A stretch of DNA of 64,000 nt from Flavobacterium aeripolare (GTDB lineage: Bacteria; Bacteroidota; Bacteroidia; Flavobacteriales; Flavobacteriaceae): assembly GCF_013294025.1 (NCBI RefSeq), contig NZ_JABSNL010000007.1:160009-224008 (forward strand). Reading direction: 5' to 3'. A program made the translations under genes and the position numbers. A model generated the notes under the pieces. It made no database searches and was not told where the DNA came from. It saw only the letters and a list, made by a program, of their open reading frames with translations. This document shows, piece after piece, positions 27,493 to 36,928 of this stretch; the stretch's first letter is position 1; every line of letters begins with the position of its first letter.

Positions 27493-28635
27493 TTAATGAT
27501 GATCATGCTCTGCTACAGCTTGACCAATGAATAATGCTGATAACAACGTAAACACGTATGCTTGTAACGCTGCTACTAACAATTCTAGTACACTCATGAA
27601 TAATACAAAGGCTCCAGAAACAGGAGAAATCCAAACTGTATCAAAAATGAAGATTAATGAAACCAAACTCAAAATGATAATGTGACCTGCTGTAATGTTA
27701 GCAAATAAACGAATCATTAATGCAAATGGCTTTGTAAGCATTCCTATCAATTCTACAGGAATCATAATTGGCGCTAACCAAACTGGTACTCCTGGCGTAT
27801 TGAATATGTGACCCCAATAGTCTTTGTTTCCGCTTAAAGTTGTAATGATGAAAGTAATCAACGCCATTACAAAAGTAAAGTAAATATTTCCAGTTAAGTT
27901 AGAACTAAAAGGAAAGAAAGGAATTAACCCTATAAGGTTGTTAATCCAGATAAAGAAGAAAATTGTCAAAAGGTACGGCATGTACTTTGCATATTGTTTC
28001 TCTCCAATGTTTGGTCTAGCAATATCATCTCTAACAAATGTTACAAGTGGCTCTAAGAAACCAGCAAGCCCTTTTGGTGCTAATTGGTTTTTCTTGTAGG
28101 AACGCGCTACTACTAAAAATAGAAAGAACATAACAAGTGCCGACATGAACATTGAAAAAACATTCTTAGTGATTGAAAAATCTAGTGGTCTTGCATCAAA
28201 TGCAAAGGCACCATTTTTTCTATCACTTTCAGATAAATTTTCATATTTATCTGCGTAAAAAATAACTTCTTTAAAACGAACTAATTTTTGCCCATTGACA
28301 TCAATTACGTGTTCTCCTTCGTTATCATGGTGAAAAGCTTCAGAAGAGAAAACTTCTAAACCATTGTTTGTCCATAAAATTACAGGCAAGTAAAACGAAA
28401 TAGGATGACCGCCCCAATCAGCAATGTGAAATTCATGAGAATCCCCAATGTGATCATTGATTAATTTTGTAGCATTGAATTTTTCTTTCTCGGGTGCAGC
28501 ATGTGCCCCGTGCTCTGCAACTGCTTCATTAGCAACAGGAATACTGTCAACCGATGGATTTGCAAATCCGAAGTAAGGAATACTGGCTACTAAAGCAACT
28601 AATAAGAACTGAACAGGTTTATTTGAAAATACCAT
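27493..28635 (-). CDS. atpB: ATP synthase F0 subunit a
   Basis: The subunit has a long N-terminal extension with a signal-like helix (MVFSNKPVQFLLVALVASIPYFGFA) and a His-rich soluble part (up to about residue 130), both usual in Bacteroidota. About five membrane helices follow. The essential arginine for proton passage is in the MIRLFANITAGH stretch. I start it at the ATG at 28635; the frame is open for 14 further codons, but those do not look like the family. The C-terminus ends AEHDHH. Protons enter and leave the c-ring along this subunit. Confidence 0.93.
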   Translation of the reverse strand: MVFSNKPVQFLLVALVASIPYFGFANPSVDSIPVANEAVAEHGAHAAPEKEKFNATKLINDHIGDSHEFHIADWGGHPISFYLPVILWTNNGLEVFSSEAFHHDNEGEHVIDVNGQKLVRFKEVIFYADKYENLSESDRKNGAFAFDARPLDFSITKNVFSMFMSALVMFFLFLVVARSYKKNQLAPKGLAGFLEPLVTFVRDDIARPNIGEKQYAKYMPYLLTIFFFIWINNLIGLIPFFPFSSNLTGNIYFTFVMALITFIITTLSGNKDYWGHIFNTPGVPVWLAPIMIPVELIGMLTKPFALMIRLFANITAGHIIILSLVSLIFIFDTVWISPVSGAFVLFMSVLELLVAALQAYVFTLLSALFIGQAVAEHDHH

Positions 28636-28769
28636 TATTAAATTGTTGTCTAATTTACGTTTCAAAATTTTTTGCAAATGTACATAATTTATTCAGAATT
28701 GAAAATATATCAATTAGTTTTTAAAAAAGATGTCGATTTTGCTCGTGTTTCATTGACTAAAAATACTCT

Positions 28770-29153
28770 TTAACGCTTGTTTATTAAACGAATCGCAAAA
28801 AATGTCTCAAAAAACAAATAAAAAAAATACGGAATAAAAAATAATGCCACATCTCCTATCTTGCTAATCACGTCTGATCTTAGTAACGGAATCAAAAAAA
28901 CAACCGCTGCCAACATTTTTAATAAGCTAAAACCCATATAAGCAAAGCCAGTAAAATCTTGAAAAGATTTATGCACAAATAACAAAAATGCGTAAGAAAC
29001 TATCGTGATCAATATATGAAATGTATAAATACTCCAAATAGAATAAAAGAAGGTGATATTGCCAAAAACATTCGAAACAATCAAGTATTGTAATAAAAAC
29101 AATACTATCGAAAAGGGAATTAAGTATTTAACAAAATTTAAAATTGGTTGCAT
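28770..29153 (-). CDS. Small four-helix membrane protein in the atp operon (DUF6168-like)
   Basis: The 127-residue hydrophobic protein has four predicted membrane helices (about 10-30, 40-62, 72-95 and 98-120) and a basic C-terminus. It occupies the place where AtpI stands in other atp operons, between AtpZ and the a subunit. Its start overlaps the atpZ stop in TAATG. I recall similar proteins in Flavobacteriia annotated DUF6168. It may help c-ring assembly or ion supply as AtpI does, but I see no signature that proves it. Confidence 0.7.
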   Translation of the reverse strand: MQPILNFVKYLIPFSIVLFLLQYLIVSNVFGNITFFYSIWSIYTFHILITIVSYAFLLFVHKSFQDFTGFAYMGFSLLKMLAAVVFLIPLLRSDVISKIGDVALFFIPYFFYLFFETFFAIRLINKR

Positions 29154-29377
29154 TAGTCTTCTTTATTTAAGTTTTTAACCTGCCTAATGACGTTATAGAG
29201 TCCTATAAAAACAGACAGTAATGATAGTATAATTGTAAATAATGAGGAGTTAGTATAGCGCTTGTCTAACCACATTCCTAAGTAAGTGAACGCAAAAATA
29301 ATCACTCCCATTTGAAAAGGAATATTCATTAATACGATCCACTTGTTATTTACTTTTTTGTTTGGTTTCTTTTCCAT
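29153..29377 (-). CDS. AtpZ/AtpI-family membrane protein
   Basis: The 74-residue protein has two membrane helices (about 15-33 and 43-63) separated by the motif GMWLDKRY, typical of AtpZ/AtpI-type proteins (often listed as putative F0F1-ATPase subunits). In other bacteria this group is linked with magnesium or calcium movement and with assembly of the c-ring. The gene overlaps the end of the bactofilin gene by 32 bases and the next gene by one base, so tight translational coupling is likely. Confidence 0.85.
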   Translation of the reverse strand: MEKKPNKKVNNKWIVLMNIPFQMGVIIFAFTYLGMWLDKRYTNSSLFTIILSLLSVFIGLYNVIRQVKNLNKED

Positions 29378-29753
29378 CGCTTAGCATTAATTTACTTGAG
29401 CTATCGCTCATTGTACAGCTCGCACTAAAATCTGCGCCTGGTTCTACAGCTAGTTTACCTACCGTTACTTCGCCTTCAATGCTTGCTTTCGCTTTTACAT
29501 TAAGTAGCTCGTTTACTTTAACCTTCCCTTTTAGTTTGCCCTCAATATCAGCATTATTGCATATAACATCTCCAATAATAACTCCTGATGGACCTAATAC
29601 TAAACGTCCTGTTGAAACAAAATTACCAGTTAATTCGCCATCGATCCTAAAGTCTGTTTTAGTATCGATATCGCCCGTAATGTTTGTTCCCTCAACGATT
29701 CTATTGGTTTTTCCAAAGACCTCTGGGTATCCCGTATTTTTTTTATTAAACAT
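29346..29753 (-). CDS. Bactofilin (polymer-forming cytoskeletal protein)
   Basis: The 135-residue protein is a bactofilin: a short N-terminal tail, then a right-handed beta-helix built from turns such as GDIDTKTDFRIDGELTGNF, GDVICNNADIEGKLKGK and ASIEGEVTVGKLAV (residues about 25-110). Bactofilins polymerise without nucleotide at the inner face of the membrane and place cell-wall or motility proteins. It lies 2 bases downstream of the sprE gene and overlaps atpZ, so it links a gliding gene with the ATP synthase genes in one transcript. Confidence 0.92.
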   Translation of the reverse strand: MFNKKNTGYPEVFGKTNRIVEGTNITGDIDTKTDFRIDGELTGNFVSTGRLVLGPSGVIIGDVICNNADIEGKLKGKVKVNELLNVKAKASIEGEVTVGKLAVEPGADFSASCTMSDSSSKLMLSDGKETKQKSK

Positions 29754-29755
29754 TC

Positions 29756-32383
29756 TTATTGTTTTTTAAATTCTACAAAGTCTTCCAAATTTTTATTGAT
29801 TTGAACTACCTTATAATTATCTGTACTGATTGCAATGTAGGGTGCATCTACAGAAAATTCTTTCGTGTTTTTTAAATAATTAGCAATTTCAGTTGCTTCG
29901 GCCTCAGATCGTAAACCATGTATGGTAATGAAATTGTCTGTTAAAGTATAATGATCGAATGAGTAACTCAAATTAGGAGTCGCTATTGCTTCTTTCCACT
30001 TTTTAACTGCCGCCTCTGTTTTTACCGTTTGCTGATCGCTAAGCGTGCCTACTTTAAATAATATGTTCCATTTATTTGAAGGTACTTTTGTAAATACCAT
30101 CGCCTCAAGAACCGGAAGGTCTTTATTTAGAATAAGTGTTGCCTTTTTACCTTCGATGCTGTTAGGATAATTTGTGGCAACAAACTGTAAGCTCTTTTTG
30201 TATGCTTGTACACCAGCAACTTTACCTATAGCGGTCGCTTTAAGCAACTCAAATTTAGAAACAATCTCTTCACCTGAATACTGCGTGATTAAATTTTCTA
30301 AGCTATTTAATACCGTCGCATAATCACCCTTTTCATAAATAGCATATAGCTTATTATAAACATCATCCGGTGATCCTAGATTAAAGTCTTTGTCCTGATT
30401 AGGATTTGAAATTATCTGAGCATAGCGAGACTCTGGATATTGTGATACAATAAATTGCTTTGTGGCAACCGCTTTCTCTGGAGCGATAATCTGGTAAATC
30501 TTATATAAATTATAGTGACTAGGCAGTATTAATTTCTCTTCTGGATTGTTTTTAAGGAGTTGTTCTAATTTGGCTGCAGCCAATTCATATTCTTTTAATT
30601 TCTCCTTGTAAATCACTCCTAGCTGGTAGTAAGCTGTATTGCGTTCCTTAGACAAGCTAGCGATTTCCGTATCTGTTTTAGGCAACGTTTTAATGTAGAA
30701 ATCTGTAGTGTACTCCGGCTTCATAACAATTGCTTGAGATGCCGCATCTTGCCCATCAATAGAATCTGTAACGGGAGTAGTAATTAAATCGTCTGTGTTT
30801 TTTTGGTTTGACATTCTCCAGTTTCCGTTTGCTGTTCTATTGCCCCAGTTTTTCTTAAAAACAATCTTCCCGTAAGAAACAGTTGTAGGGTTGTAGAAAT
30901 AAAACAAAGCATTTCCTGATGAGGCAATACTAGTCTCTGCACCTAATGTAGGTAACGTTTGTAATTTATTGCCAAAACCAGTTGGCGGTGCTAGAGGGTC
31001 TAGACCGGGTAGACTATTGTTTCTATCAATATTTTTCTGCTTTTCTTTAGCCTCTTCTATGGCTTTTTGTTTTGCCTCATCTGCCTTCTTGATTTTGTCA
31101 ATGTGGCCTTGGTAATAGGCTACTCTTCCTTCAGGAGACATTGAAACTACGTTTAAAATACTGTCATTTCTTACCGCAATATCTTCATAGAATATAACTT
31201 CATCAAGATCAGTACGCACTTTTTGAATGCGTAAAAATTCCCTAGTTTTAGGATTTAAACGTACTAAGGTACTGTCATAATATTTAGAAGCAGTTAAGTA
31301 TTTAGCGTCTTTAAAATATAGATTTCCTAAATTTCTATAATCAGATGCGATCAAGTAATCGTCATCTTTTGCTTTATTTAAAGATTGATTATAATATTTA
31401 GTTGCTTGAATTTGCTTGCCTTGTTGATCATAGAAAACCCCCATTTGGTAATTAAGAAGATCAAGGAAAGGTCTGTTTTCACGATCTGCTAGCAGTTTGT
31501 TGAAATGTTTAACAAAGGCAGTGGTATCGCCTTTTTTTGAATCAAATAATTCTGCTTTACGCAAATGTGCTTGTACAAGGTATTTTCTATCGATTTTTCG
31601 ATTAAGATCAATTACATTATTGTAACATTCGCGAGCATTGTCTTTTTGAGCTAACTCTTCATAAAGTTGGCCTAAAATAAAATTATAGCGTCCTTTGTCT
31701 TCATTCTTTTTAGTGAATTCTATAGCCAATTTTAATTTAGCTACCGCACTATCCTTTTCTTCGATGTTTAAAAAAGCTTCTGCCATTAACGCATTAGCAT
31801 CTGCAAAAACTTGTTTCTTTAATTGCTTGTTGTCAAGCAAAATTCTCATGTTGTTAATCACTAATGCATCGTTACCTAAGCGCATATTTGTTTTTTCACG
31901 CCAAATCTTTGCTTCGTCAATATTGCTACTATTAGTGTATTTGTAGAGAATAAAGTTAAAAGCATCTAGCGCAGGAATGAACCGTTGATCGTAGTAACGC
32001 GCTTTACCTAGTAATAAGTAAGCTTCATCAATTTGTGTGTTGCGTTCTCTACCGTTGATTAACATAGAGTGTTTTTGAATTGCCTTAGTTGCTTTTTCCT
32101 CAGCGATTGAAAAATTAGGGTTATTGGTTTTTACCCCTGCATCATCCGTAGTATTGTATTGCATTTTTTCAACAGGCAATCGCATCCAGAAATTATCTGT
32201 TAGCTTGTCTTTTATATCCTTTACCCCTTGATCTAATGCAATTTGACCGTTATACAAAATATTGTATTCGGTGGCTAGAGCGTGTGAACTTCTAGCTAAA
32301 AATGTGTTCTTTTTAGTAGAACAAGCTACCAAAAAAACCAGGAATCCTAACGGAAACAGAAATCGATAATTAGAGTTTTTCAA
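29756..32383 (-). CDS. sprE: Gliding motility / type IX secretion TPR lipoprotein SprE (PorW)
   Basis: The 875-residue protein has a lipoprotein signal with Cys21 (FLVFLVACSTKK) and tetratricopeptide repeats over much of its length. Its C-terminal domain (about 760-870) resembles an SPOR-like or sensing fold. The start (residues 22-75, with THN-free SSHALATEYNILYNG) and overall length match SprE/PorW, a periplasm-facing outer membrane lipoprotein needed for type IX secretion and gliding in Flavobacterium. It is first in the transcript leading to bactofilin and atp genes. The assignment rests on recognised pattern and size. Confidence 0.85.
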   Translation of the reverse strand: MKNSNYRFLFPLGFLVFLVACSTKKNTFLARSSHALATEYNILYNGQIALDQGVKDIKDKLTDNFWMRLPVEKMQYNTTDDAGVKTNNPNFSIAEEKATKAIQKHSMLINGRERNTQIDEAYLLLGKARYYDQRFIPALDAFNFILYKYTNSSNIDEAKIWREKTNMRLGNDALVINNMRILLDNKQLKKQVFADANALMAEAFLNIEEKDSAVAKLKLAIEFTKKNEDKGRYNFILGQLYEELAQKDNARECYNNVIDLNRKIDRKYLVQAHLRKAELFDSKKGDTTAFVKHFNKLLADRENRPFLDLLNYQMGVFYDQQGKQIQATKYYNQSLNKAKDDDYLIASDYRNLGNLYFKDAKYLTASKYYDSTLVRLNPKTREFLRIQKVRTDLDEVIFYEDIAVRNDSILNVVSMSPEGRVAYYQGHIDKIKKADEAKQKAIEEAKEKQKNIDRNNSLPGLDPLAPPTGFGNKLQTLPTLGAETSIASSGNALFYFYNPTTVSYGKIVFKKNWGNRTANGNWRMSNQKNTDDLITTPVTDSIDGQDAASQAIVMKPEYTTDFYIKTLPKTDTEIASLSKERNTAYYQLGVIYKEKLKEYELAAAKLEQLLKNNPEEKLILPSHYNLYKIYQIIAPEKAVATKQFIVSQYPESRYAQIISNPNQDKDFNLGSPDDVYNKLYAIYEKGDYATVLNSLENLITQYSGEEIVSKFELLKATAIGKVAGVQAYKKSLQFVATNYPNSIEGKKATLILNKDLPVLEAMVFTKVPSNKWNILFKVGTLSDQQTVKTEAAVKKWKEAIATPNLSYSFDHYTLTDNFITIHGLRSEAEATEIANYLKNTKEFSVDAPYIAISTDNYKVVQINKNLEDFVEFKKQ

Positions 32384-32568
32384 TGGTAAACGTTTTTATC
32401 ATTAAACTTTTTTAAAAGCTTTTTAGTATACTAACTGGTAAAAATACGTTTCTTTTTGAGAAAGCGAAAATTATATGTAGTTATTTGACTACTGCCGCAT
32501 GAGGGATGTAATGGAAATCCTTTTTTATTTTATTTTTCTAAAATAAAAAAGATTGGGAATGAAAGCCC

Positions 32569-32592
32569 GACCACGCATTTTTATGCGTGGTC
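32569..32592 (-). terminator. Hairpin after the ABC ATPase gene
   Basis: GACCACGCAT (32569-32578) is inverted as ATGCGTGGTC (32583-32592). It lies 20 bases past the ABC gene stop. No strong T-run follows directly on the minus strand, although an AT-only inverted repeat (32521-32550) lies further on. The region 32384-32612 holds no gene; it should also contain the sprE promoter. Confidence 0.5.
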
Positions 32593-32612
32593 ATGCCCAA
32601 ATAAATTATATT

Positions 32613-33308
32613 TTAAACTGCAAAAAAGGACTCTAATTCTTGTAATGTTTCTGGAGATGTTTGTATGTCTTTGACCACTTCGCCCTTGTTTAACGCTACA
32701 ATTCTAGAACAAACCTCAACGGTGTGTTGTAAATCGTGACTAGAAACTAAGATGGTAACCTCCGGATTATCCGCTAGTTCTTTGATTATTTTCTTTAATC
32801 TACTTACTGTTGTAGGATCTAGATTTGCAAAAGGTTCGTCTAGAATCACTACCTCAGGATTCCCAATTAAAGTGGCAATGATTCCCACTTTCTTTTGGTT
32901 TCCCTTAGACAAATCACGCAAGTACTTTTTGTTTTTAAGAATCTCACCGTTAAAAAACTCTTCGTATTTAGCTAATAAAGCATCTATGTCGGCTTTGTTT
33001 TGCCCACGTAAATCGCCTATGAAATAAAAATATTCCTCAGGAGTTAAATAGCCTATCAAGAAACTCTCATCGATAAAAGCTGCAGTGAAGGATTTCCAAG
33101 CTTCACTAGTATTTACTTGAATGCCTTTATTAGTAATTTGGCCTGTTGTAGGCTGAATTAAATCTAATAATAAACTAAAGAAGGTTGTTTTTCCTGCTCC
33201 GTTATTCCCTACTAATCCTAGACTTTGCCCTTTTGGGATTTCGAGATTTTCTATATTTAAAACGGTGGTGCTATTGTATTTTTTTGAAAGGTTTTGTGCG
33301 TGTATCAT
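32613..33308 (-). CDS. ABC transporter ATP-binding protein
   Basis: The 231-residue ATPase has Walker A GNNGAGKTT (near residue 35), the Q-loop region, the signature LSKGNQKKVG (near 133) and Walker B VVILDEPFANLDP. It energises a membrane partner, almost certainly the DUF5687 protein encoded 44 bases upstream. Both belong to a run that starts with PadR and four HAAS-like membrane proteins. The substrate is unknown; related two-gene exporters handle peptides or lipids. Confidence 0.92.
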   Translation of the reverse strand: MIHAQNLSKKYNSTTVLNIENLEIPKGQSLGLVGNNGAGKTTFFSLLLDLIQPTTGQITNKGIQVNTSEAWKSFTAAFIDESFLIGYLTPEEYFYFIGDLRGQNKADIDALLAKYEEFFNGEILKNKKYLRDLSKGNQKKVGIIATLIGNPEVVILDEPFANLDPTTVSRLKKIIKELADNPEVTILVSSHDLQHTVEVCSRIVALNKGEVVKDIQTSPETLQELESFFAV

Positions 33309-33352
33309 GGTTAGAAATTAATCGGTTGTTGATAAGTTTATTTAAGTCGGTT

Positions 33353-34816
33353 TTAGCTAGTTTGTTTGTAGGCCGCAATAGTTGCGTATTTCTCTTTCTT
33401 GTAAATTTTTTCGATTAAGACAAATACTTTACTTTTTAATAATAAACCTAATACGCCTATGACTGCAATGATGATAAGGCCTGTGTTTGCAGAAGCATAT
33501 TTCATTGCTAACCAATAAATAAAAACAGGCAGTCCTAATTGCGGAATAGATATAATCATGGTCTTAACGTTAAAGGCTTTTTTATCTCCAAAAGCTCCTT
33601 TTGATGAGCTTAAATCTATAGGGGCTTTGTTAAACGCACCACCTAACAACACTAACTGCGAGTTGATACCAATATTATAAATGGCTCCTACAACTATAAT
33701 TAAATAGGTCTCCCAACCAAAGTACAAGTAGAAAGATGCCAAGATTGTGCTGACAATTGTAGCAATAACCATAAGCGACCACTTTGATTTTAAGTAATCT
33801 TTATAAGATACATTTTGTGTCATTAGTAACTGATAATACGAGCTGTCCCAACCAGGTACATATTGCCCGAATGCAATTAAAAATCCTCCTGAAACAAATA
33901 CGCCTCCAAAGATTTTCATGGCAGAACCATACATCTCTGTATTCGTGAAAAATAATAATCCGTAGAATAAAAATAAAACACTTAATCCTACAGTTGTTTT
34001 TGAGCGCTTATTTCTCTTTATTAATTTAATGTCGTTTTTAAGAAATGTTCCTGTATTCCCAAATTGATTTAACCATGTAAGTTGCTCTGTTCTTGCGACA
34101 GCGGTTTTAGATGAAAGTCCAGCATCTAAATAAAGGTTGCTCATCAAGAATTTAAACGAAATATAGTAAATCGCTACAAGTGCAACTACAGGAATTGCAA
34201 ATGCCCAACTTGTATGAAAAAAAGCATTGAAGACTGGTGCTAAATAATCAGTGATATTGAAATAATTATAATACTGTAGTCCAGCAAATACAGCTACTAC
34301 TGCTATAAACACGCCAAGCAAATTGTCCTTATTACTCAGCAATATATTGATAAAGTTGTTAATGTATATCAATGAAAAGATAGCCATAAACCACATCAAT
34401 ACAGAGATCACGTCATATCCTTCTATTAACAAGATAACCGTAAAAGGTATGAATAGAAAAAAGTGAATAATATTGAAAAACGAAATCATGGTTTTACCCA
34501 AAGAAAAATGAACTATAGTAGGTTTACTAATTTTTAATAGTAATAAGGGTTTGATATTAAGCACCGGGATTTTTTGTGCCAAAAGTCGAAAACTTAAATC
34601 TACGGCAAAATAAAAAATCAGGAATTTATTGATGGTAAGAAGCGGGTCTAAATTTGACTTTTTCATAATGTAGAATGAACCTACTCCTAGCGCTAAGAAA
34701 ATCAGGATAAAATAAAGCGCTACGAAGCCCATTAATATCTTGAGTCCAAGACTAGTTGCAAAGGATGCTGATCTTGAAAAAGCTTTCCACTCTAGGTAAA
34801 TAAACTTGTTAATCAT
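33353..34816 (-). CDS. DUF5687 membrane protein, probable ABC permease
   Basis: The 487-residue protein has about 12 hydrophobic segments and begins MINKFIYLEWKAFSRSASF, as do DUF5687 members. The following ABC ATPase has no other permease, so this protein is its likely membrane partner, by context. The family is known chiefly from Bacteroidota. It sits between four small HAAS-like membrane proteins and the ATPase, all on one strand with gaps under 50 bases. No substrate-binding protein is encoded, which favours export over import. Confidence 0.82.
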   Translation of the reverse strand: MINKFIYLEWKAFSRSASFATSLGLKILMGFVALYFILIFLALGVGSFYIMKKSNLDPLLTINKFLIFYFAVDLSFRLLAQKIPVLNIKPLLLLKISKPTIVHFSLGKTMISFFNIIHFFLFIPFTVILLIEGYDVISVLMWFMAIFSLIYINNFINILLSNKDNLLGVFIAVVAVFAGLQYYNYFNITDYLAPVFNAFFHTSWAFAIPVVALVAIYYISFKFLMSNLYLDAGLSSKTAVARTEQLTWLNQFGNTGTFLKNDIKLIKRNKRSKTTVGLSVLFLFYGLLFFTNTEMYGSAMKIFGGVFVSGGFLIAFGQYVPGWDSSYYQLLMTQNVSYKDYLKSKWSLMVIATIVSTILASFYLYFGWETYLIIVVGAIYNIGINSQLVLLGGAFNKAPIDLSSSKGAFGDKKAFNVKTMIISIPQLGLPVFIYWLAMKYASANTGLIIIAVIGVLGLLLKSKVFVLIEKIYKKEKYATIAAYKQTS

Positions 34817-34865
34817 TGGTTTGGTTTTTTGGTTTATAAAATTAGTACGTAAAAAGTGTAAAACG

Positions 34866-35573
34866 TTACACAGATAGTATTTTATATTCGGGATAAGTAG
34901 CTATTAAGTACTTTTCTGTTTTTGATGGGATGATATTGAAAATGATAAATACAAAAAATGAAGATAATACCACAATGATGCTCAGCCCCCAAATATAATA
35001 GTCGTTTGTAAAAACATTTTGAATATGATTATTCACTTGTGCAATCACATTAAATGGCACAAAAACGGTTGCAGAAAAATTGCCATATTGATTTATGATT
35101 TCTTCAAATAGCCATTTCTTACTACTTTGCTTCCTACTTTTTTGTTGTTGGCGTCTGGATTGAATCATTTTATAAATTGAAAAACAAATTAATGCTACAA
35201 AAATGCTAAATAGAACAATTTCTTTATGGTTGGTAATTTTAAATAAAGTGAATACAGCAAGGATTAAAAGTACCGTCAGCAATACCTTTGGAAAACTAAA
35301 AAAATCTTTAAAATGCTGCCATACTAATCCATTGTATTTTTTGTGCAACGCTGCTTTTCTTTCCTCTACTATTTCCATAAAACCGAAAACGCCAAATTTC
35401 TTGAATTCGGTTTGGAGGCTTTCATCAAAAGTACGTGATGGTTGCTCTTGCATTTTTACTTCGATAGCATTTGCAAGATGATCTACCAATTCGGTTTGTA
35501 AATCGTAGTACTCCACATAATGCTGCTGAGTAAAAGTGTACAGTTGGTCTATTTGGGGTGCGGTTAGTTGCAT
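34866..35573 (-). CDS. HAAS-like membrane protein 4 of the PadR cluster
   Basis: The 235-residue protein has an N-terminal soluble helical domain (about 1-85) that starts QLTAPQIDQLYTFTQQ and contains YYDLQTELVDHLANAIE. About four membrane helices follow. The helical part resembles the small domain found with PadR regulators (HAAS/DUF1700-type). It is most similar to the fourth copy (36929-37597); both share a FGxxGFxxIxEER segment. Its start follows the previous gene by 2 bases. The function is unknown; a membrane sensor or regulator of the ABC transporter is plausible. Confidence 0.75.
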   Translation of the reverse strand: MQLTAPQIDQLYTFTQQHYVEYYDLQTELVDHLANAIEVKMQEQPSRTFDESLQTEFKKFGVFGFMEIVEERKAALHKKYNGLVWQHFKDFFSFPKVLLTVLLILAVFTLFKITNHKEIVLFSIFVALICFSIYKMIQSRRQQQKSRKQSSKKWLFEEIINQYGNFSATVFVPFNVIAQVNNHIQNVFTNDYYIWGLSIIVVLSSFFVFIIFNIIPSKTEKYLIATYPEYKILSV

Positions 35574-35575
35574 AT

Positions 35576-36244
35576 TTATAGTTTAGATAATTTTTTTTCG
35601 AATCTCAAATGTTGGAAACCCACGTTTAAATAAAATCCTGAGATAAACAACCACGTAATTGGTAACAAAGCACTCATAAAATGAAAATCACTAAAATTGC
35701 TATATCCTCTAAAATTAAATAAACCTGTTGCCAGCATAATTAAAGTGATTACTTGTATAAAACCATTTCGATTGAATAAAAAGCTATAGGTAGATTTATG
35801 TTTAGATTGCCACAATTTGAATCTTAAATAGATAATTAATGAAATCCCCAATGCACTAACTGCCTGAAGCATGTTGTTTAATGCTAAAAGTATCTCTTGT
35901 TGTGGGTTAAACTTGAAAATAAAGGTAACCGCACCTGCAGTTAAAATCCCCAAAGCAAAAGACATTAAAAGAATATGCTTTACCATTTTTAAAGATTTCA
36001 AAATAATAATCTTCGGGACAGACTCTGACCAGATCCAGAAAGATGTACTAGGTTGTAATTTTCCTCGCCAATTTGAGAATGCCGTTTGTAAAGCCTCTTC
36101 AAACTGTATTTCTTTATCATCCATTGCAAGTTCAATCTCTGAAGCAATATGATCTACTAATTCTAATTTAATATCATCGTAAACGAGACCGTTTAAAACT
36201 AGGGTTTCGTTGACGGTATCGATTTGTTGGTTGGTTAGTTGCAT
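35576..36244 (-). CDS. HAAS-like membrane protein 3 of the PadR cluster
   Basis: The 222-residue protein has an N-terminal helical domain (1-75) almost identical to that of the next gene (LTNQQIDT, DIKLELVDHIASEIELAMDD). Its membrane part differs, with about four helices from residue 85. It overlaps the upstream gene by 10 bases, a sign of coupled translation. At DNA level the head region is nearly the same as in the neighbouring gene, so recent duplication or gene conversion is likely. The function is not known. Confidence 0.75.
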   Translation of the reverse strand: MQLTNQQIDTVNETLVLNGLVYDDIKLELVDHIASEIELAMDDKEIQFEEALQTAFSNWRGKLQPSTSFWIWSESVPKIIILKSLKMVKHILLMSFALGILTAGAVTFIFKFNPQQEILLALNNMLQAVSALGISLIIYLRFKLWQSKHKSTYSFLFNRNGFIQVITLIMLATGLFNFRGYSNFSDFHFMSALLPITWLFISGFYLNVGFQHLRFEKKLSKL

Positions 36245-36918
36245 ATTAAGGCTTTAGATACTTTTTTTTCGAATTGAAAATGTTTGTATGCCAATTTTAA
36301 TGTGGATACGGTAAAACTTAATAAAAGGAAAATACAGTACAATGAGCTAATTTCTAAAATAGAATTTATACCTAGAGTTTTATTTGGTATCCAACTTAAC
36401 GCTATTAAAATTAAACCAACTAACGGCATTCTGCTTCGCTTTTTGAATATAGAACTAAATATTGTATCATTTTTATTTCTCCCTAAAATTCCTCGTAATG
36501 CGACAATTGAAACCCACAGTGATAGATACAATAGACTTAAGAATCCAGTTAGGTTTTCAGTTAAAGATGCATCATTAGATAGTTTAATGATACCAAAAAA
36601 TACTATAAAGCTAATGAAAGAGTACTTAAAAATACTGCGGTTCTCTTTTCTATGAATGGATTCCCATTTATCTATCACAATTCTTGGAGCACTATTTTTT
36701 GAGCCTAACCAAATGGAAGTACTAGGTTGTAATTGTCCTCGCCAATTTGAGAATGCCGTTTTTAAAGCCTCTTCAAAAAGTACTTCTTTATCATCCATTG
36801 CAAGTTCAATCTCTGAAGCAATATGATCTACTAATTCTAATTTAATATCATCGTAAACGAGACCGTTTAAAACTAGGATTTCGTTGATGGTATCGATTTG
36901 TTGATTGGTTAGTTTCAA
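36235..36918 (-). CDS. HAAS-like membrane protein 2 of the PadR cluster
   Basis: The 227-residue protein starts with a TTG codon (36918-36916) in a context where the paralogue has ATG. The following residues KLTNQQIDT match the paralogue exactly, so this start is well supported. The helical domain (1-75) is nearly identical to that of the 35576-36244 product, but the membrane part (about four helices) has diverged strongly. Ten bases separate it from the upstream gene. The role is unknown. Confidence 0.75.
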   Translation of the reverse strand: MKLTNQQIDTINEILVLNGLVYDDIKLELVDHIASEIELAMDDKEVLFEEALKTAFSNWRGQLQPSTSIWLGSKNSAPRIVIDKWESIHRKENRSIFKYSFISFIVFFGIIKLSNDASLTENLTGFLSLLYLSLWVSIVALRGILGRNKNDTIFSSIFKKRSRMPLVGLILIALSWIPNKTLGINSILEISSLYCIFLLLSFTVSTLKLAYKHFQFEKKVSKALICN

Positions 36919-36928
36919 AATAGAGGAA

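Noticed and set aside
29362..29769. A 135-residue plus-strand frame
   Set aside because: It lies entirely opposite the bactofilin gene and mirrors its beta-helix codons; no homology pattern of its own.
36284..36655. A 123-residue plus-strand frame
   Set aside because: Antisense to the membrane part of a HAAS-like gene. Low-complexity, with no plausible start context.
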